A stretch of 64,000 nt of DNA from Hydrogenophilales bacterium 16-64-46 (lineage in GTDB: Bacteria > Pseudomonadota > Gammaproteobacteria > Burkholderiales > Thiobacillaceae), in assembly GCA_002281775.1 (NCBI GenBank), contig NCGY01000009.1, forward strand, positions 1 through 64,000. Reading direction: 5' to 3'. The notes beneath the pieces are model-generated. The model had not been told where the DNA came from, made no database searches, and worked only from the letters and a program-made list of their open reading frames with translations. A program made the position numbers and the translations under genes. Shown here piece by piece: positions 7,519 through 15,904 of this stretch. Numbering within the stretch: the first letter of the stretch is position 1; every line of letters begins with the position of its first letter.

Positions 7519-9210
7519 TCAAACCGCTTCCCAGTGCTGCACCCTGAGTTGCAGCGACTGCTGGCCGTTGAATTCGTTGGGCATGAGGGCGTAGACGGCG
7601 CGGATGCGATCGGGCAGGGGGTCGGCATGAAAAAAATGCATGGCATCGAAGACCTGCCCCTCGCGCGTGAGTTTCAGTTTGAGGTGTTTTTCGCCGACGA
7701 CGCGCTGTGACGCCACCGCGAAGACGCCGGTGAACAGCGGCGCGGGGAAGCCCTGGCCCCAGACGGCGCGATCGAAGGCTTCGGCCAGGGCGTAGCTGTG
7801 TTCGGACGGGGCCAGCTCGCCGTCCGTGTCGATGCGGCCGTCGAGGTCGGCGGGATCGAGCAGGTCGCGCACCACGGTTTCGAAGGCGGTGGCAAACGTG
7901 TCATGGCCGTCGGCGACGAGTGTGAGCCCGGCTGCCATGGCGTGGCCGCCGAATTTGACGATCAGTCCGGGGTGGCGGCGGTCGACAAGGTCGAGCGCAT
8001 CGCGCAGGTGCAGGCCGGGAATGGAACGGCCGGACCCCTTGAGCGTGCCGTCGCCGGCCTGCGCGAACACCAGCGTCGGGCGATGGAACTTGTCCTTGAG
8101 GCGCGAGGCGAGGATGCCGATGACGCCGGCGTGCCAGCCGGGCTGGTAGGCGACGAGGGTGTGGCTGTCGGCGGGGTTGAAGGTGGCGAGGATGGCGAGC
8201 GCCTCTTCGAGCATGTCGGATTCCACCTCGCGGCGTGCGCGGTTGAGGCTGTCGAGCCGCTGGGCAAATTCGTGGGCGGTGCCGGGATCGTCGGCGAGCA
8301 GGCATTCGATGCCGAGCGCCATGTCGTCGATGCGGCCGGCGGCGTTGAGCCGGGGGCCGAGCATGAAGCCGAGGTCGAACACGGTGGCGCGGGCGGGGTC
8401 GCGCGCGGCGACGCGGAACAGGGCGTTGATGCCAGGCGACGCGAGGCCTGCGCGCATCCGTGCCAGCCCCTGCGCGACGAGCGTGCGGTTGTTCGTATCG
8501 AGCTTCACCACGTCGGCAACGGTGCCGAGGGCGACCAGATCGAGCAGGCCGCGCAGGTCGGGTTCGGGTGCGCTGGCGTAGGCCCCGCGTGCGCGCAGTT
8601 CGGCCCGTAGCGCGAGCAGCACGTAGAGCATCACGCCGACGCCGGCCAGGTTCTTTGAGGCGAAACCGCAGCCGGGCTGGTTGGGGTTCACGATGCAGGC
8701 GGCGTCGGGCAGGGTGTCGCCGGCCAGATGGTGATCGGTGACCAGCACCGGGATGCCGTGTGCGTTTGCTGCGGCGACGCCGTCGACGGCCGCGATGCCG
8801 TTGTCGACGGTGATGAGGAGATCGGGCCCGCGCGCGGCGGCGAGTTCGACCAGCGCAGGCGACAGGCCGTAGCCGTGTTCGATGCGGTTGGGCACGAGGT
8901 AATCGACCTGCGCGCCGAAGAGCCGCAGGCCGCGCACGCCGACGGCGCAGGCGGTGGCCCCGTCGGCATCGTAGTCGGCGACGATCAGCAGTTTTTTGCC
9001 ACTAGCGACGGCATCGGCGAGCAGCGCGGCGGCGCGGTCGATGTGCAGCAGCCCGGTGGGCGGCAGCAGGCCGGGCAGGCGGTGCGCGATCTGGTCGGGA
9101 TGCGTCACGCCGCGTGCGGCATACAGCCGGGCCCAGGGCGCGGGCAGTCCGGCCTGTTCGAGGGCGGCGCGGGAATCGGCCGGGCAGGGTCGGGTGGCAA
9201 TGACAGGCAT
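7519..9210 (-). CDS. recJ: Single-stranded-DNA-specific exonuclease RecJ
   Basis: A 5'-3' ssDNA exonuclease acting in recombination, mismatch and base-excision repair. The 563-residue protein matches the family length. The DHH-family motifs are present: VADYDADGAT (about 77-86), VTDHHLAG with the DHH triad, and the DHHA1 motif GGHAMAAG in the C-terminal half. The start is taken at ATG 9210 (MPVIATRP), where the homologous region begins; a 39-codon upstream extension is open but unlike RecJ. The next gene, at 9303, is divergent across 92 bp. Confidence 0.95.
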   Translation of the reverse strand: MPVIATRPCPADSRAALEQAGLPAPWARLYAARGVTHPDQIAHRLPGLLPPTGLLHIDRAAALLADAVASGKKLLIVADYDADGATACAVGVRGLRLFGAQVDYLVPNRIEHGYGLSPALVELAAARGPDLLITVDNGIAAVDGVAAANAHGIPVLVTDHHLAGDTLPDAACIVNPNQPGCGFASKNLAGVGVMLYVLLALRAELRARGAYASAPEPDLRGLLDLVALGTVADVVKLDTNNRTLVAQGLARMRAGLASPGINALFRVAARDPARATVFDLGFMLGPRLNAAGRIDDMALGIECLLADDPGTAHEFAQRLDSLNRARREVESDMLEEALAILATFNPADSHTLVAYQPGWHAGVIGILASRLKDKFHRPTLVFAQAGDGTLKGSGRSIPGLHLRDALDLVDRRHPGLIVKFGGHAMAAGLTLVADGHDTFATAFETVVRDLLDPADLDGRIDTDGELAPSEHSYALAEAFDRAVWGQGFPAPLFTGVFAVASQRVVGEKHLKLKLTREGQVFDAMHFFHADPLPDRIRAVYALMPNEFNGQQSLQLRVQHWEAV

Positions 9211-9302
9211 GGCGGAATTGTAATGAGCCCGGCGCATCACTGATTCAGAATCTGGTGAATTGCCGTTTTTATCCTGACGGGGGCGCGGAGTAGACTCGCG
9301 GC

Positions 9303-10763
9303 ATGAGCCATCTGTTGCCCCTTTCACGCGTTGCCCGTCTGGTGGGGCAGTCGCGCCATGCCCTGCAGGAAATGATCCGCGGCGGCACGCTCGCCACCTT
9401 CGACGGCATGGTGGAATTCGACGAACTGCTGCGCGCGTTCCCGGACGTGAAATGGGACGACGACGCGGAGTTGCGCCGGGTCAACGAAATCAAGGACAAG
9501 GCCTTTGCCAAGCGGGTGCTGGAGCGTGCGCTGCCGGACAAGGAGGTGCTCGCCGCGCGCCTCACCGAACTCGGCAACGACTACGCCGCAGCCAAGGCCC
9601 TGCTGGCCCACTATGCCAATGTGATGACCTGGCTCGACGAGAAGATCGACGAAATCGAGGAAGACGGCAGCGAGGAGACGCGCCACGCGCTGCACACGGT
9701 GCGCGCTTTCCTGCTGCGCAACCTGGCCGAGGCCCCGGCGGACGCCGCGCTGGCGCAGGCGCTCATTGCGCGCGAAAGGATACTGAGGATCATGTCTGCC
9801 CACGTTACCATCCAGCCCAGCGGCCACGAATTCTACGTCGAGGGCAACGACACCCTGCTCGAAGCGGCGCTGCGCAATGGCGTGTCGCTCAACTACGGGT
9901 GCAGCAACGGCAACTGCGGCGACTGCAAGGCACGGCTGGTGTCGGGCGAGGTGAAAAAAGTGCACGCCCACGACTACGTGCTGAAACAGGCGGAAAAGGA
10001 CAAGGGCACGATCCTCTTGTGTTCCTACGCACCGGTGAACGACGTGGTGATCGAGGCCAACGTCGCGGGCGCGCGCGACATCCCGGTACAGCAGTTGACG
10101 GCCAAGGTGAAGTCGGTGGAGGTGTTCAACCCGGCGATGGCCGCCCTGCACATTCTCGCCCCGCGCAGCCAGCGCCTGCGCTTCCTGGGCGGGCAGGCCA
10201 TCGCGCTGCGGGTGAACGGGGCGGAGGGACGCTACGCCATCGCCAGTTGCCCGTGCGAGGATCGCCACATCGAAGTGCAGGTGCCGCGTCTTGCCGGGGA
10301 TGCCTTTGCCGACGCATTGTTCACCCGCCTGAAGGCCAACGATACGGTCGAGGTGGAGGGGCCGTACGGCGAATTCGTGCTCGACGAGGATTCGCCGCGC
10401 CCGGCGATCTTCCTCGCGTTTGGCGCGGGCTTCGCGCCGATCAAGAGCCTGATCCAGCACGCGATGTCGCTGGATCTGGCCGAATCCATGGACCTGCACT
10501 GGCTGGCCGACGCGGCCGGTCATTATCAGGACAATCTCTGCCGGGCCTGGACCGACGCGCTCGACAACTTCAACTACTTCCCCCACGCGCCGACGGACGA
10601 CCTGGACGCCACGCTGCGCGCCATCGTCGTGGACTATCCCGACCTGCACCGCTTCGACGTCTATGCCGCCGGGACGATCGCCGAGCTCGATGCCGCGCGC
10701 GAGCATTTCATGCGCGAGGGCATGCACCTCGCACGCTGGTTCGCCGGGGCGATCGACGCCTGA
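9303..10763 (+). CDS. [2Fe-2S] ferredoxin / FAD-NAD(P)H reductase fusion with an extra N-terminal domain
   Basis: A 486-residue three-part protein. Residues 1-165 form an unrecognised, mostly helical domain that starts with a MerR/HTH-like segment (LSRVARLVGQSRHALQEMIRGG). Residues 165-250 are a plant-type ferredoxin with CSNGNCGDC and a fourth Cys in LLCSY. Residues 255-486 are a ferredoxin-NADP reductase-type module: RYAIAS for FAD, and FLAFGAGFAPIKSLI for the NAD(P) site. The ferredoxin-plus-reductase part resembles hydroxylase reductases and CDP-6-deoxyhexulose reductases. A partner oxygenase is not in view, so the electron acceptor is unknown. The following gene starts in the overlapping TGATG. 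Confidence 0.85.
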   Translation: MSHLLPLSRVARLVGQSRHALQEMIRGGTLATFDGMVEFDELLRAFPDVKWDDDAELRRVNEIKDKAFAKRVLERALPDKEVLAARLTELGNDYAAAKALLAHYANVMTWLDEKIDEIEEDGSEETRHALHTVRAFLLRNLAEAPADAALAQALIARERILRIMSAHVTIQPSGHEFYVEGNDTLLEAALRNGVSLNYGCSNGNCGDCKARLVSGEVKKVHAHDYVLKQAEKDKGTILLCSYAPVNDVVIEANVAGARDIPVQQLTAKVKSVEVFNPAMAALHILAPRSQRLRFLGGQAIALRVNGAEGRYAIASCPCEDRHIEVQVPRLAGDAFADALFTRLKANDTVEVEGPYGEFVLDEDSPRPAIFLAFGAGFAPIKSLIQHAMSLDLAESMDLHWLADAAGHYQDNLCRAWTDALDNFNYFPHAPTDDLDATLRAIVVDYPDLHRFDVYAAGTIAELDAAREHFMREGMHLARWFAGAIDA

Positions 10764-11161
10764 TGTGCCGTTTGCTTCGCATCCTCTGGCCGCTGCCGGT
10801 GAGCGCGTTCGGCTTGCTGCTCGCCCTGCTTGCGCGCGGCAGCGGCGGGACGTGGCGGCGCGTCGCAGGGGTGGTCGAGGCTTCGGGCGGCTGGCCGGCG
10901 CGGGTGCTGCGGGCGGGCCTGCCTTTCAGCGGACCCGTTGCCGCGATCACCTTCGGCCATGTGGTGCTGGGCGACAGCACCGCGTCGCTCGACGCCACGC
11001 GCGCGCACGAACGCGCGCATGTGCGGCAGTTCGAGCGCTGGGGCGTGCTGATGCTGGTGCTGTATCCCCTGGCCGGCGCGCTGGCCTGGGCGCGGGGCGG
11101 GGATCCGTATCGCGATAACCGTTTCGAGCGCGAGGCGCGCGCGGCGGAGCGGAAACCGTAG
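10763..11161 (+). CDS. Membrane protein with an HERAH motif, unknown function
   Basis: A 132-residue protein whose start overlaps the stop of the ferredoxin-reductase gene (TGATG), so they are probably co-translated. It has two hydrophobic stretches, near residues 8-25 and 95-110. Between them is ATRAHERAHVRQFERWG, with His-Glu-x-x-His spacing like zincin metallopeptidases. Similar small bacterial proteins are annotated only as hypothetical. The HExxH-like motif sits just before a hydrophobic helix. Peptidase activity is possible but not supported by other motifs. Confidence 0.65.
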   Translation: MCRLLRILWPLPVSAFGLLLALLARGSGGTWRRVAGVVEASGGWPARVLRAGLPFSGPVAAITFGHVVLGDSTASLDATRAHERAHVRQFERWGVLMLVLYPLAGALAWARGGDPYRDNRFEREARAAERKP

Positions 11162-11185
11162 ATAAGGCTGGTCGCGTGACGCGGG

Positions 11186-11461
11186 CTAGTCGATGGGGCG
11201 GTGGGAAATTTCGGCCGGGTCGCCGGTATCGGGATCGATCCAGTCGCTGATGCCGAGTTCGTCTTCGGCTTCCGCCACGCTCTCGCCAGGCTCGTAGTCG
11301 CTGTCCGCGTTGTATTCCATGTCCTCGATGGCTTCGAAGAGGCTGGGGAAGGGACCGTATTCCTCGCCGCTGTCGGCGTCGATCCAGTAGACGCCGTCGG
11401 GACGCTCGACGATGCGGGTATGGTCGTAGTCTGCGGGCGTTTCGGGCAGGAGATGTTTCAT
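11186..11461 (-). CDS. Small highly acidic hypothetical protein
   Basis: A 91-residue, strongly acidic protein (rich in D and E, for example DADSGEEYGPF, IEDMEYNADSDYEPGESVAEAEDELG) with no signal peptide or membrane segment. GVYWIDADSGEEYGPF and DWIDPDTGDPAE look like two related W-I-D-x-D-[ST]-G-[ED] motifs, perhaps an internal duplication. Function not recognised. It has a good Shine-Dalgarno (GGAGGAAG, minus strand) just upstream of ATG 11461. It is divergent from the S24-like gene. Confidence 0.65.
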   Translation of the reverse strand: MKHLLPETPADYDHTRIVERPDGVYWIDADSGEEYGPFPSLFEAIEDMEYNADSDYEPGESVAEAEDELGISDWIDPDTGDPAEISHRPID

Positions 11462-11550
11462 GGTCTTCCTCCGGATGACGCTTCACTATAGTTCAAGCCC
11501 CGGGCCCCTGCGTGCACCCCGGACGCTTTCTGGCTGCCAGCGCGCGGCAG

Positions 11551-11578
11551 TATAATCCCGAGCTGATTACTCAAGTAT
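11551..11578 (+). promoter_or_regulatory. -10 element and shared ACTCAAGTAT motif upstream of the S24-like gene
   Basis: A perfect TATAAT lies at 11551-11556, followed by ACTCAAGTAT at 11569-11578, 13 bases before the start codon at 11592. The same 10-mer occurs at 12047-12056 upstream of the next gene on this strand. It may be a shared operator or downstream promoter element; this is inferred from identity only. Confidence 0.45.
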
Positions 11579-11591
11579 TACGGACCCCGCC

Positions 11592-11945
11592 ATGGACGAA
11601 CGCAAGACCATCCCCATTCAGGATATCAACGAAACCAGCAACTGCGCCGGCTCGGAGCCCTACGCGCTGATGGTGCTGGGGGATTCCATGCTGCCCGAAT
11701 TCGAGGAGGGCGAGATCATCGTCGTCGAACCCTCCGGCCTGGTGAAAGACGGCTCCTACGTGGTGGCCTACGTCAACAACGAATACATTTTCCGGCAGGT
11801 GGTGAAGCACGAGGAGGGCTGGATGCTGAAGCCGCTCAACCCGATCTACCCGAATATCCCCATCGCCGACATCGACGCGGCGAAGGGCGTGGTGATCATG
11901 AAAAAACGCCCCGGCAAGCGTAGCGTGCAGAAGCGCTACATCTGA
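11592..11945 (+). CDS. S24/LexA-peptidase-like protein without a DNA-binding domain
   Basis: A 117-residue protein consisting only of the S24 (LexA/UmuD) C-terminal fold: LMVLGDSMLPEFEEGEIIVVEP (nucleophile Ser in GDSM), YVVAYVNNEYIFRQVV, then LKPLNPIYPNI. In active LexA, UmuD and CI the catalytic Lys sits in a (F/T)VKR-like strand; here that position reads YIFRQ, so the Lys appears replaced by Arg. There is no N-terminal HTH, so it is not a repressor by itself. It may be a binding or decoy protein, or a UmuD-like accessory. The start at ATG 11592 follows a TATAAT box at 11551. Confidence 0.8.
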   Translation: MDERKTIPIQDINETSNCAGSEPYALMVLGDSMLPEFEEGEIIVVEPSGLVKDGSYVVAYVNNEYIFRQVVKHEEGWMLKPLNPIYPNIPIADIDAAKGVVIMKKRPGKRSVQKRYI

Positions 11946-12029
11946 TGGGTCGGCACGTTGCGGTCATCCAAGAAAAAGTCTCCCGGCTATAAATCAGTTA
12001 AATTAATGAACGCATTAGCCGATTAAATA

Positions 12030-12045
12030 AATTAGTTGACTAATT
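12030..12045. promoter_or_regulatory. 16-bp palindrome in an AT-rich upstream region (candidate operator)
   Basis: AATTAGT-TG-ACTAATT is a perfect inverted repeat in an unusually AT-rich stretch (about 11985-12060) of an otherwise GC-rich window. The gene at 12099 starts 53 bp downstream. Such a palindrome is a plausible dimeric repressor or activator site; no regulator can be named. Confidence 0.45.
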
Positions 12046-12098
12046 CACTCAAGTATCTACACTGGAAGCCTGTTCAACCAGCACAACAGGAGAGAAAC

Positions 12099-12554
12099 AT
12101 GAGTGGATTGATCGCAAACTTCCCGAGCGACGGTGTGGTGACTATCAACCGGGTGATTCTCAAGCCGGCCTACACGGTCGACGACCTGCAGGAACGCGTC
12201 GCCTTCCTGTGTGAGAACGTGAAGACCTACCATTCCGACACCGGTTTTGTCGGCGGCTTTGTGGCGCTGAACTCGGGCGCGGTATCGAACGAAGGTTCGA
12301 CCATCGGCCAGGCGGTGGAAAGCCCGATGAAAGGCAAGGAGGCGCTGATCGTGACCTTCTGGACCAGCTTCGAGAATCACGAGAAGTCGCATCGCTCCGA
12401 GACCTTCCAGCCGCTGTTCCAGAAAGTGCTGGACCTGTGCGAGAACGGCAATGAAGAAATTGCCTACGAAATGCTCTGGTCGGGCAAGGCCTACGGCCCC
12501 GAGGAAATCGAGGCGGCACGCAAGGCCAAGGATCAGTACGCAGCAGCGGCCTGA
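12099..12554 (+). CDS. Hypothetical protein, possible dimeric alpha-beta-barrel fold
   Basis: A 151-residue soluble protein beginning MSGLIANFPSDGVVTINRVILKP, with a strong Shine-Dalgarno (CAGGAGAG) 6 bases before ATG 12099. The pattern VVTINRVILKPAY...LQERVAFLCENVKTY...GFVGGFVALNSG...EALIVTFWTSFENHEKSHRSETFQPLF is reminiscent of antibiotic-biosynthesis monooxygenase-like ferredoxin folds. In those folds a strand 'E-A-x-[IV]-V-T-x-W' is followed by a helix containing 'x-H-x-x-S'. The family cannot be named with confidence. It is a single-gene unit between an AT-rich upstream region and a terminator. Confidence 0.6.
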   Translation: MSGLIANFPSDGVVTINRVILKPAYTVDDLQERVAFLCENVKTYHSDTGFVGGFVALNSGAVSNEGSTIGQAVESPMKGKEALIVTFWTSFENHEKSHRSETFQPLFQKVLDLCENGNEEIAYEMLWSGKAYGPEEIEAARKAKDQYAAAA

Positions 12555-12583
12555 TCGCCCGGTCGCATGACGGCCTGACAGAA

Positions 12584-12609
12584 ACGGCGGGGTGACCCGC
12601 CGTTTTTTG
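12584..12609 (+). terminator. Rho-independent terminator
   Basis: Stem ACGGCGGG / CCCGCCGT with a GTGA loop followed by a run of six T. It lies about 30 bp after the stop at 12554 and before miaA, so it ends the 12099 transcript. Confidence 0.85.
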
Positions 12610-12650
12610 TTGGGGAACCGCACTCGTCTCTGCGGCATAATCCACGACCC

Positions 12651-13613
12651 ATGCCGACTCGCCTGCCGCCCGCCGTTTTCCTCATGGGCCCGACCGCTTC
12701 GGGCAAGACCGCGCTCGCGGTGCATCTTGCGCAATCCCTGCCGTTCGAGCTGGTCAGCGTCGATTCGGCACTGGTCTACCGCGGCATGGTCATCGGCACA
12801 GCCAAGCCCGACGCGGCGACACTGGCGCGCGCGCCGCACGCCCTGCTCGATATTCGCGACCCGCACCAGGCGTATTCCGCCGCCGCGTTTCGCGAGGACG
12901 CGCTCGCCTGCATGGCCGACATCCGCGTGCGTGGCCGCGTGCCCTTGCTGGTCGGCGGGACGATGCTCTATTTCCGCGCCCTGCTGCATGGACTCGACGA
13001 GCTACCGCGCGCCGACGCGGCGGTGCGCGCGGACATCGAGTCGGCGGCGCGCGCACAGGGCTGGCCGGCGCTGCACGCGGAACTGGCCCGCCACGACCCG
13101 GCAACCGCCGCCCGCCTGGCCCCGCACGATGCGCAGCGCATCGGTCGCGCGCTGGAAATCTTTCGCCTGAGCGGGCAGCCCATGTCGGCTCAGCTTGCGC
13201 GCCACAGCGAAACCCTGCCCTATCGCGTGCTGCAGCTGGCCTTGATTCCGGGGGATCGCGCGGTGCTGCACCAGCGCATCGCACAGCGTTTCGACGCCAT
13301 GCTGGCCAACGGTCTGCTGGATGAGCTGCGCGACCTGCGCGCGCGCTACCCCCTGACGCCGGACCTGCCGGCCATGCGGGCGGTGGGCTACCGGCAGGCG
13401 TGGGCGTATCTGGACGGGGCGATCGACGCCACGGCGCTGCGCGAGCAGGGCATCGCCGCCACCCGGCAGCTGGCCAAACGCCAACTCACCTGGCTGCGTT
13501 CCTGGTCGGATGCCGTCGTGCTGGATGCCCTGGCGGGCGACCTGGCGCAGCAGGCGGAAAGCCGGGTGCGCGATTTCCTTGCGCCGCCGGCGGGCGATAT
13601 CAGTCCGGCCTGA
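12651..13613 (+). CDS. miaA: tRNA dimethylallyltransferase
   Basis: Transfers dimethylallyl to A37 of UNN-reading tRNAs (i6A). The 320-residue protein matches the family length. It has a P-loop [13 protein letters not shown] (about 11-23), [19 protein letters not shown] (the DS-x-Q/L-VY motif), [14 protein letters not shown], and the tRNA-contact segment [11 protein letters not shown]. Its stop codon directly abuts the stop of the convergent xseA gene. It sits 41 bp after a terminator, so it has its own promoter. In this genome miaA is not next to hfq within view. Confidence 0.95.
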   Translation: MPTRLPPAVFLMGPTASGKTALAVHLAQSLPFELVSVDSALVYRGMVIGTAKPDAATLARAPHALLDIRDPHQAYSAAAFREDALACMADIRVRGRVPLLVGGTMLYFRALLHGLDELPRADAAVRADIESAARAQGWPALHAELARHDPATAARLAPHDAQRIGRALEIFRLSGQPMSAQLARHSETLPYRVLQLALIPGDRAVLHQRIAQRFDAMLANGLLDELRDLRARYPLTPDLPAMRAVGYRQAWAYLDGAIDATALREQGIAATRQLAKRQLTWLRSWSDAVVLDALAGDLAQQAESRVRDFLAPPAGDISPA

Positions 13614-14957
13614 TCAGTCCGGCCGGGTCGAGATGATCGTGGCGCGCGCGCGGCCGAGATGGAAGCGCAGGTCCAGCGCCTCGCCGGTGTGCAGGGCGGC
13701 GGCATCCTGCACCACCGAGCCGTCGGCGCGCTGCACCAGGCTGTAGCCGCGCGCCAGCACACGCTGCGGATCGAGATGGGCAAGGCTCGCGGCCAGACGG
13801 TCCAGCGTCAGGTACTGGCGCGTCGTGTGGGCGCTGCGCGCGCGGCTCAGACGCTCCGCCAGGGCAAGCAGACCCTGCCGGTGCGTCTGCAGCAGCCGGG
13901 CCGGGCTGGCGAGGCGGGGCTCGGTGCCATTGAGCCGCAACCATTGCCGCTGCTGCAGGGCCACAATGGCGCGTTGCAGGCGGCCGGCGATCTGGCCGAT
14001 TGCGGCCTGCCGCAGGCGCAGCTGCTCGGCCGGATGCAGCAGCCGGCGCGCGAGGAAATCCAGGCGCTGGCTGGCGTCGAGGAGCCTGCGCGTCTGGGCA
14101 TTCACCAGGCGGCGCGACTGCGCGGCCAGCGCGTTGAGCAATTCGTCGCGCAACGGGCTCGCGAGTTCCGCTGCGGCGGTGGGGGTGGGCGCGCGCAGGT
14201 CGGCGGCAAAATCGGCCAGAGTGAAATCGGTTTCGTGGCCGACCCCGGACACCACGGGCATCGAGGCGGCGGCAATGGCGCGCACCACGAATTCTTCGTT
14301 GAACGCCCACAGGTCTTCCAGCGAGCCGCCGCCACGCACCACCAGCAGCACCTCGCACTCGGCACGCGCGCTCGCGGCCTGGATTGCGGCAGCAAGACGA
14401 GCGCCCGCGCCCTGGCCCTGTACGGGGGCGGGGTAGAGGATGACGGCAAGACCCGGCCAGCGCCGCGCCAGCGCCGTCAGCACGTCGCGCAGGGCCGCCG
14501 CCTGCGGTGAGGTGACGACGCCGAGCGTGCGTGGCACGCGCGGCAGGGGGCGCTTGCGTGCGGCGTCGAACAGGCCTTCGGATTCCAGTTTGGCCTTGAG
14601 CCTGAGAAAGGCTTCGTACAGCCGGCCCGCGCCGGCGCGCCGGATCGCTTCGGCCCCCAGCTGGAACTCACCGCGCGCTTCGTACAGCGTGGGCAGGGCG
14701 CGGATTTCCACATGGTCGCCGTTAGCCGGGGTGAAATCGGCGAACTGGTTGCGGCCACGGAACATCACGCAGCGCACCTGGGCCTGGTCGTCCTTCAGCG
14801 AAAAATACCAGTGTCCGGAAGCGGCACGGGTGAAGTTGCTGATCTCGCCTTCCACCCATAGCAGCGGCAATTGCGATTCGAGCGCGCGCCGAGCCAGGCG
14901 GTTGAGCGCGCTTACGGTGAGGACGGGCGGGCTGTCGGCGGTGTCGGGCGGAAACAT
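13614..14957 (-). CDS. xseA: Exodeoxyribonuclease VII large subunit
   Basis: Catalytic large subunit of ExoVII, which degrades ssDNA into oligonucleotides. The 447-residue protein has an N-terminal OB-fold (LWVEGEISNFTRAASGHWYFSLKD), then PRTLGVVTSPQAAALRDVL and the catalytic-domain motifs VVRGGGSLEDLWAFNEE and PVVSGVGHETDFTLADFAADLRAPTPTAAAEL. A long coiled-coil follows (about 290-400). ATG 14957 (MFPPDTAD) is chosen because homology starts just after it; a 13-codon upstream extension is open. The gene converges on miaA with adjacent stops. Confidence 0.95.
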   Translation of the reverse strand: MFPPDTADSPPVLTVSALNRLARRALESQLPLLWVEGEISNFTRAASGHWYFSLKDDQAQVRCVMFRGRNQFADFTPANGDHVEIRALPTLYEARGEFQLGAEAIRRAGAGRLYEAFLRLKAKLESEGLFDAARKRPLPRVPRTLGVVTSPQAAALRDVLTALARRWPGLAVILYPAPVQGQGAGARLAAAIQAASARAECEVLLVVRGGGSLEDLWAFNEEFVVRAIAAASMPVVSGVGHETDFTLADFAADLRAPTPTAAAELASPLRDELLNALAAQSRRLVNAQTRRLLDASQRLDFLARRLLHPAEQLRLRQAAIGQIAGRLQRAIVALQQRQWLRLNGTEPRLASPARLLQTHRQGLLALAERLSRARSAHTTRQYLTLDRLAASLAHLDPQRVLARGYSLVQRADGSVVQDAAALHTGEALDLRFHLGRARATIISTRPD

Positions 14958-15289
14958 GGTGCGAGGATACGGGCAGAGCGGCTCGCGATCATGCACAGTC
15001 TTGAAAAAGTCATGAAAAAAACTTTCGTCAACCTATTGACGGCTGTATGGTTTTTGTAACTATCTGATTAATATGGCTATTCGCCAATTGGTCACTTTTT
15101 GAGCCGAACCGGTTTTTCCTTTGTGGCCGGGCGTTTAGCGCACCCCGGGCCGACTTCCTCACAGACTTGTCCACATGATTTGTGGAGAACTCTTCTCAGG
15201 CACACGCGCGTCGCCGGGAACACAACGCACTTGCCCTGCCTGCGTCGCGGCGCTACATTTTCGTCTTCGCATTTCTTAGGTGGGTTCCC
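14958..15289. other. Intergenic region between divergent xseA and exbB
   Basis: About 330 bases with no convincing gene. The segment 15000-15100 is AT-rich compared with its surroundings and contains TTGACG near 15038 followed by weak -10-like sequences, so it is a likely promoter zone for the exbB-lpxK-kdsB operon. TCCACA-TGATT-TGTGGA near 15170 is a small inverted repeat resembling two opposed DnaA-box-like sequences (TTGTCCACA and TTCTCCACA), probably by chance. An open frame continues upstream of exbB but lacks family similarity. Confidence 0.5.
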
Positions 15290-15895
15290 GTGCTTGCCAT
15301 CATCGAGGCGGCCGGCTGGCCGATCTGGCCGCTGATCCTGGTGTCCGTCATTGCCGTTGCCATCATCATTGAGCGTAGCTACAGCCTGCGCACGAAGGAA
15401 GTGACGCCGGACAAGCTGCTGCTGGAGACCATCAAGGCGTATCAGGAGCGCGGCGTCACCGCCGAGCTGCTCGGCAAGCTCGCCGAGGGTTCGCCGCTGG
15501 GGCGGATTTTCGCCACGGCCTTGAAAAACGCGCACTTCTCGCGCGAGGTGATGAAGGAATCGATCGAGGAATCCGGCCGCGCGGTGACGCAGGAACTCGA
15601 CCGCTTCCTCACCTCGCTCGGCACCATCGCCAGCATGGCCCCGCTGATGGGCCTGTTCGGGACCGTGGTCGGCATGATCGAAATCTTCGGCGCGCAGACG
15701 GCGGGCGGCACCAATCCGGCCCAGCTGGCTCACGGCATATCCATCGCGCTCTACAACACCGGCTTCGGCCTCATCATCGCCATTCCGACCATGGCGTTCT
15801 ACCGGCACTTCCGCCGCAAGGTCGAGGCGCTGGTGGTGGACATGGAACAGCAGGCGATCAAGCTGGTGGAAATCGTCCACGGCGAGCGCAAGTAA
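15290..15895 (+). CDS. exbB: ExbB/TolQ/MotA-family proton channel protein
   Basis: Inner-membrane proton-channel subunit that energises TonB-type transport. The 201 residues include three transmembrane helices: WPIWPLILVSVIAVAIIIERSY at the N-terminus, then LTSLGTIASMAPLMGLFGTVVGMIEIF, then ISIALYNTGFGLIIAIPTMAFYRHF. GLFGTVVGM is the diagnostic family motif. The GTG start at 15290 follows AGGTGGG by 5 bases and gives the usual N-terminus. The frame is open 36 codons further upstream without similarity. exbD follows after 9 bp, and a tonB gene lies far away at 54015. Confidence 0.9.
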   Translation: MLAIIEAAGWPIWPLILVSVIAVAIIIERSYSLRTKEVTPDKLLLETIKAYQERGVTAELLGKLAEGSPLGRIFATALKNAHFSREVMKESIEESGRAVTQELDRFLTSLGTIASMAPLMGLFGTVVGMIEIFGAQTAGGTNPAQLAHGISIALYNTGFGLIIAIPTMAFYRHFRRKVEALVVDMEQQAIKLVEIVHGERK

Positions 15896-15904
15896 GAGAC
15901 CGCC

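Noticed and set aside
9324..10727. 467-codon antisense frame to the ferredoxin-reductase gene
   Set aside because: Long antisense frames are common at this GC content; this one is low-complexity and motif-free, and the plus-strand product has clear Fe-S and FAD motifs.
15165..15185. Paired DnaA-box-like sequences suggesting a replication origin
   Set aside because: Only two imperfect boxes, with no dnaA, dnaN, AT-rich unwinding element or iterons nearby.
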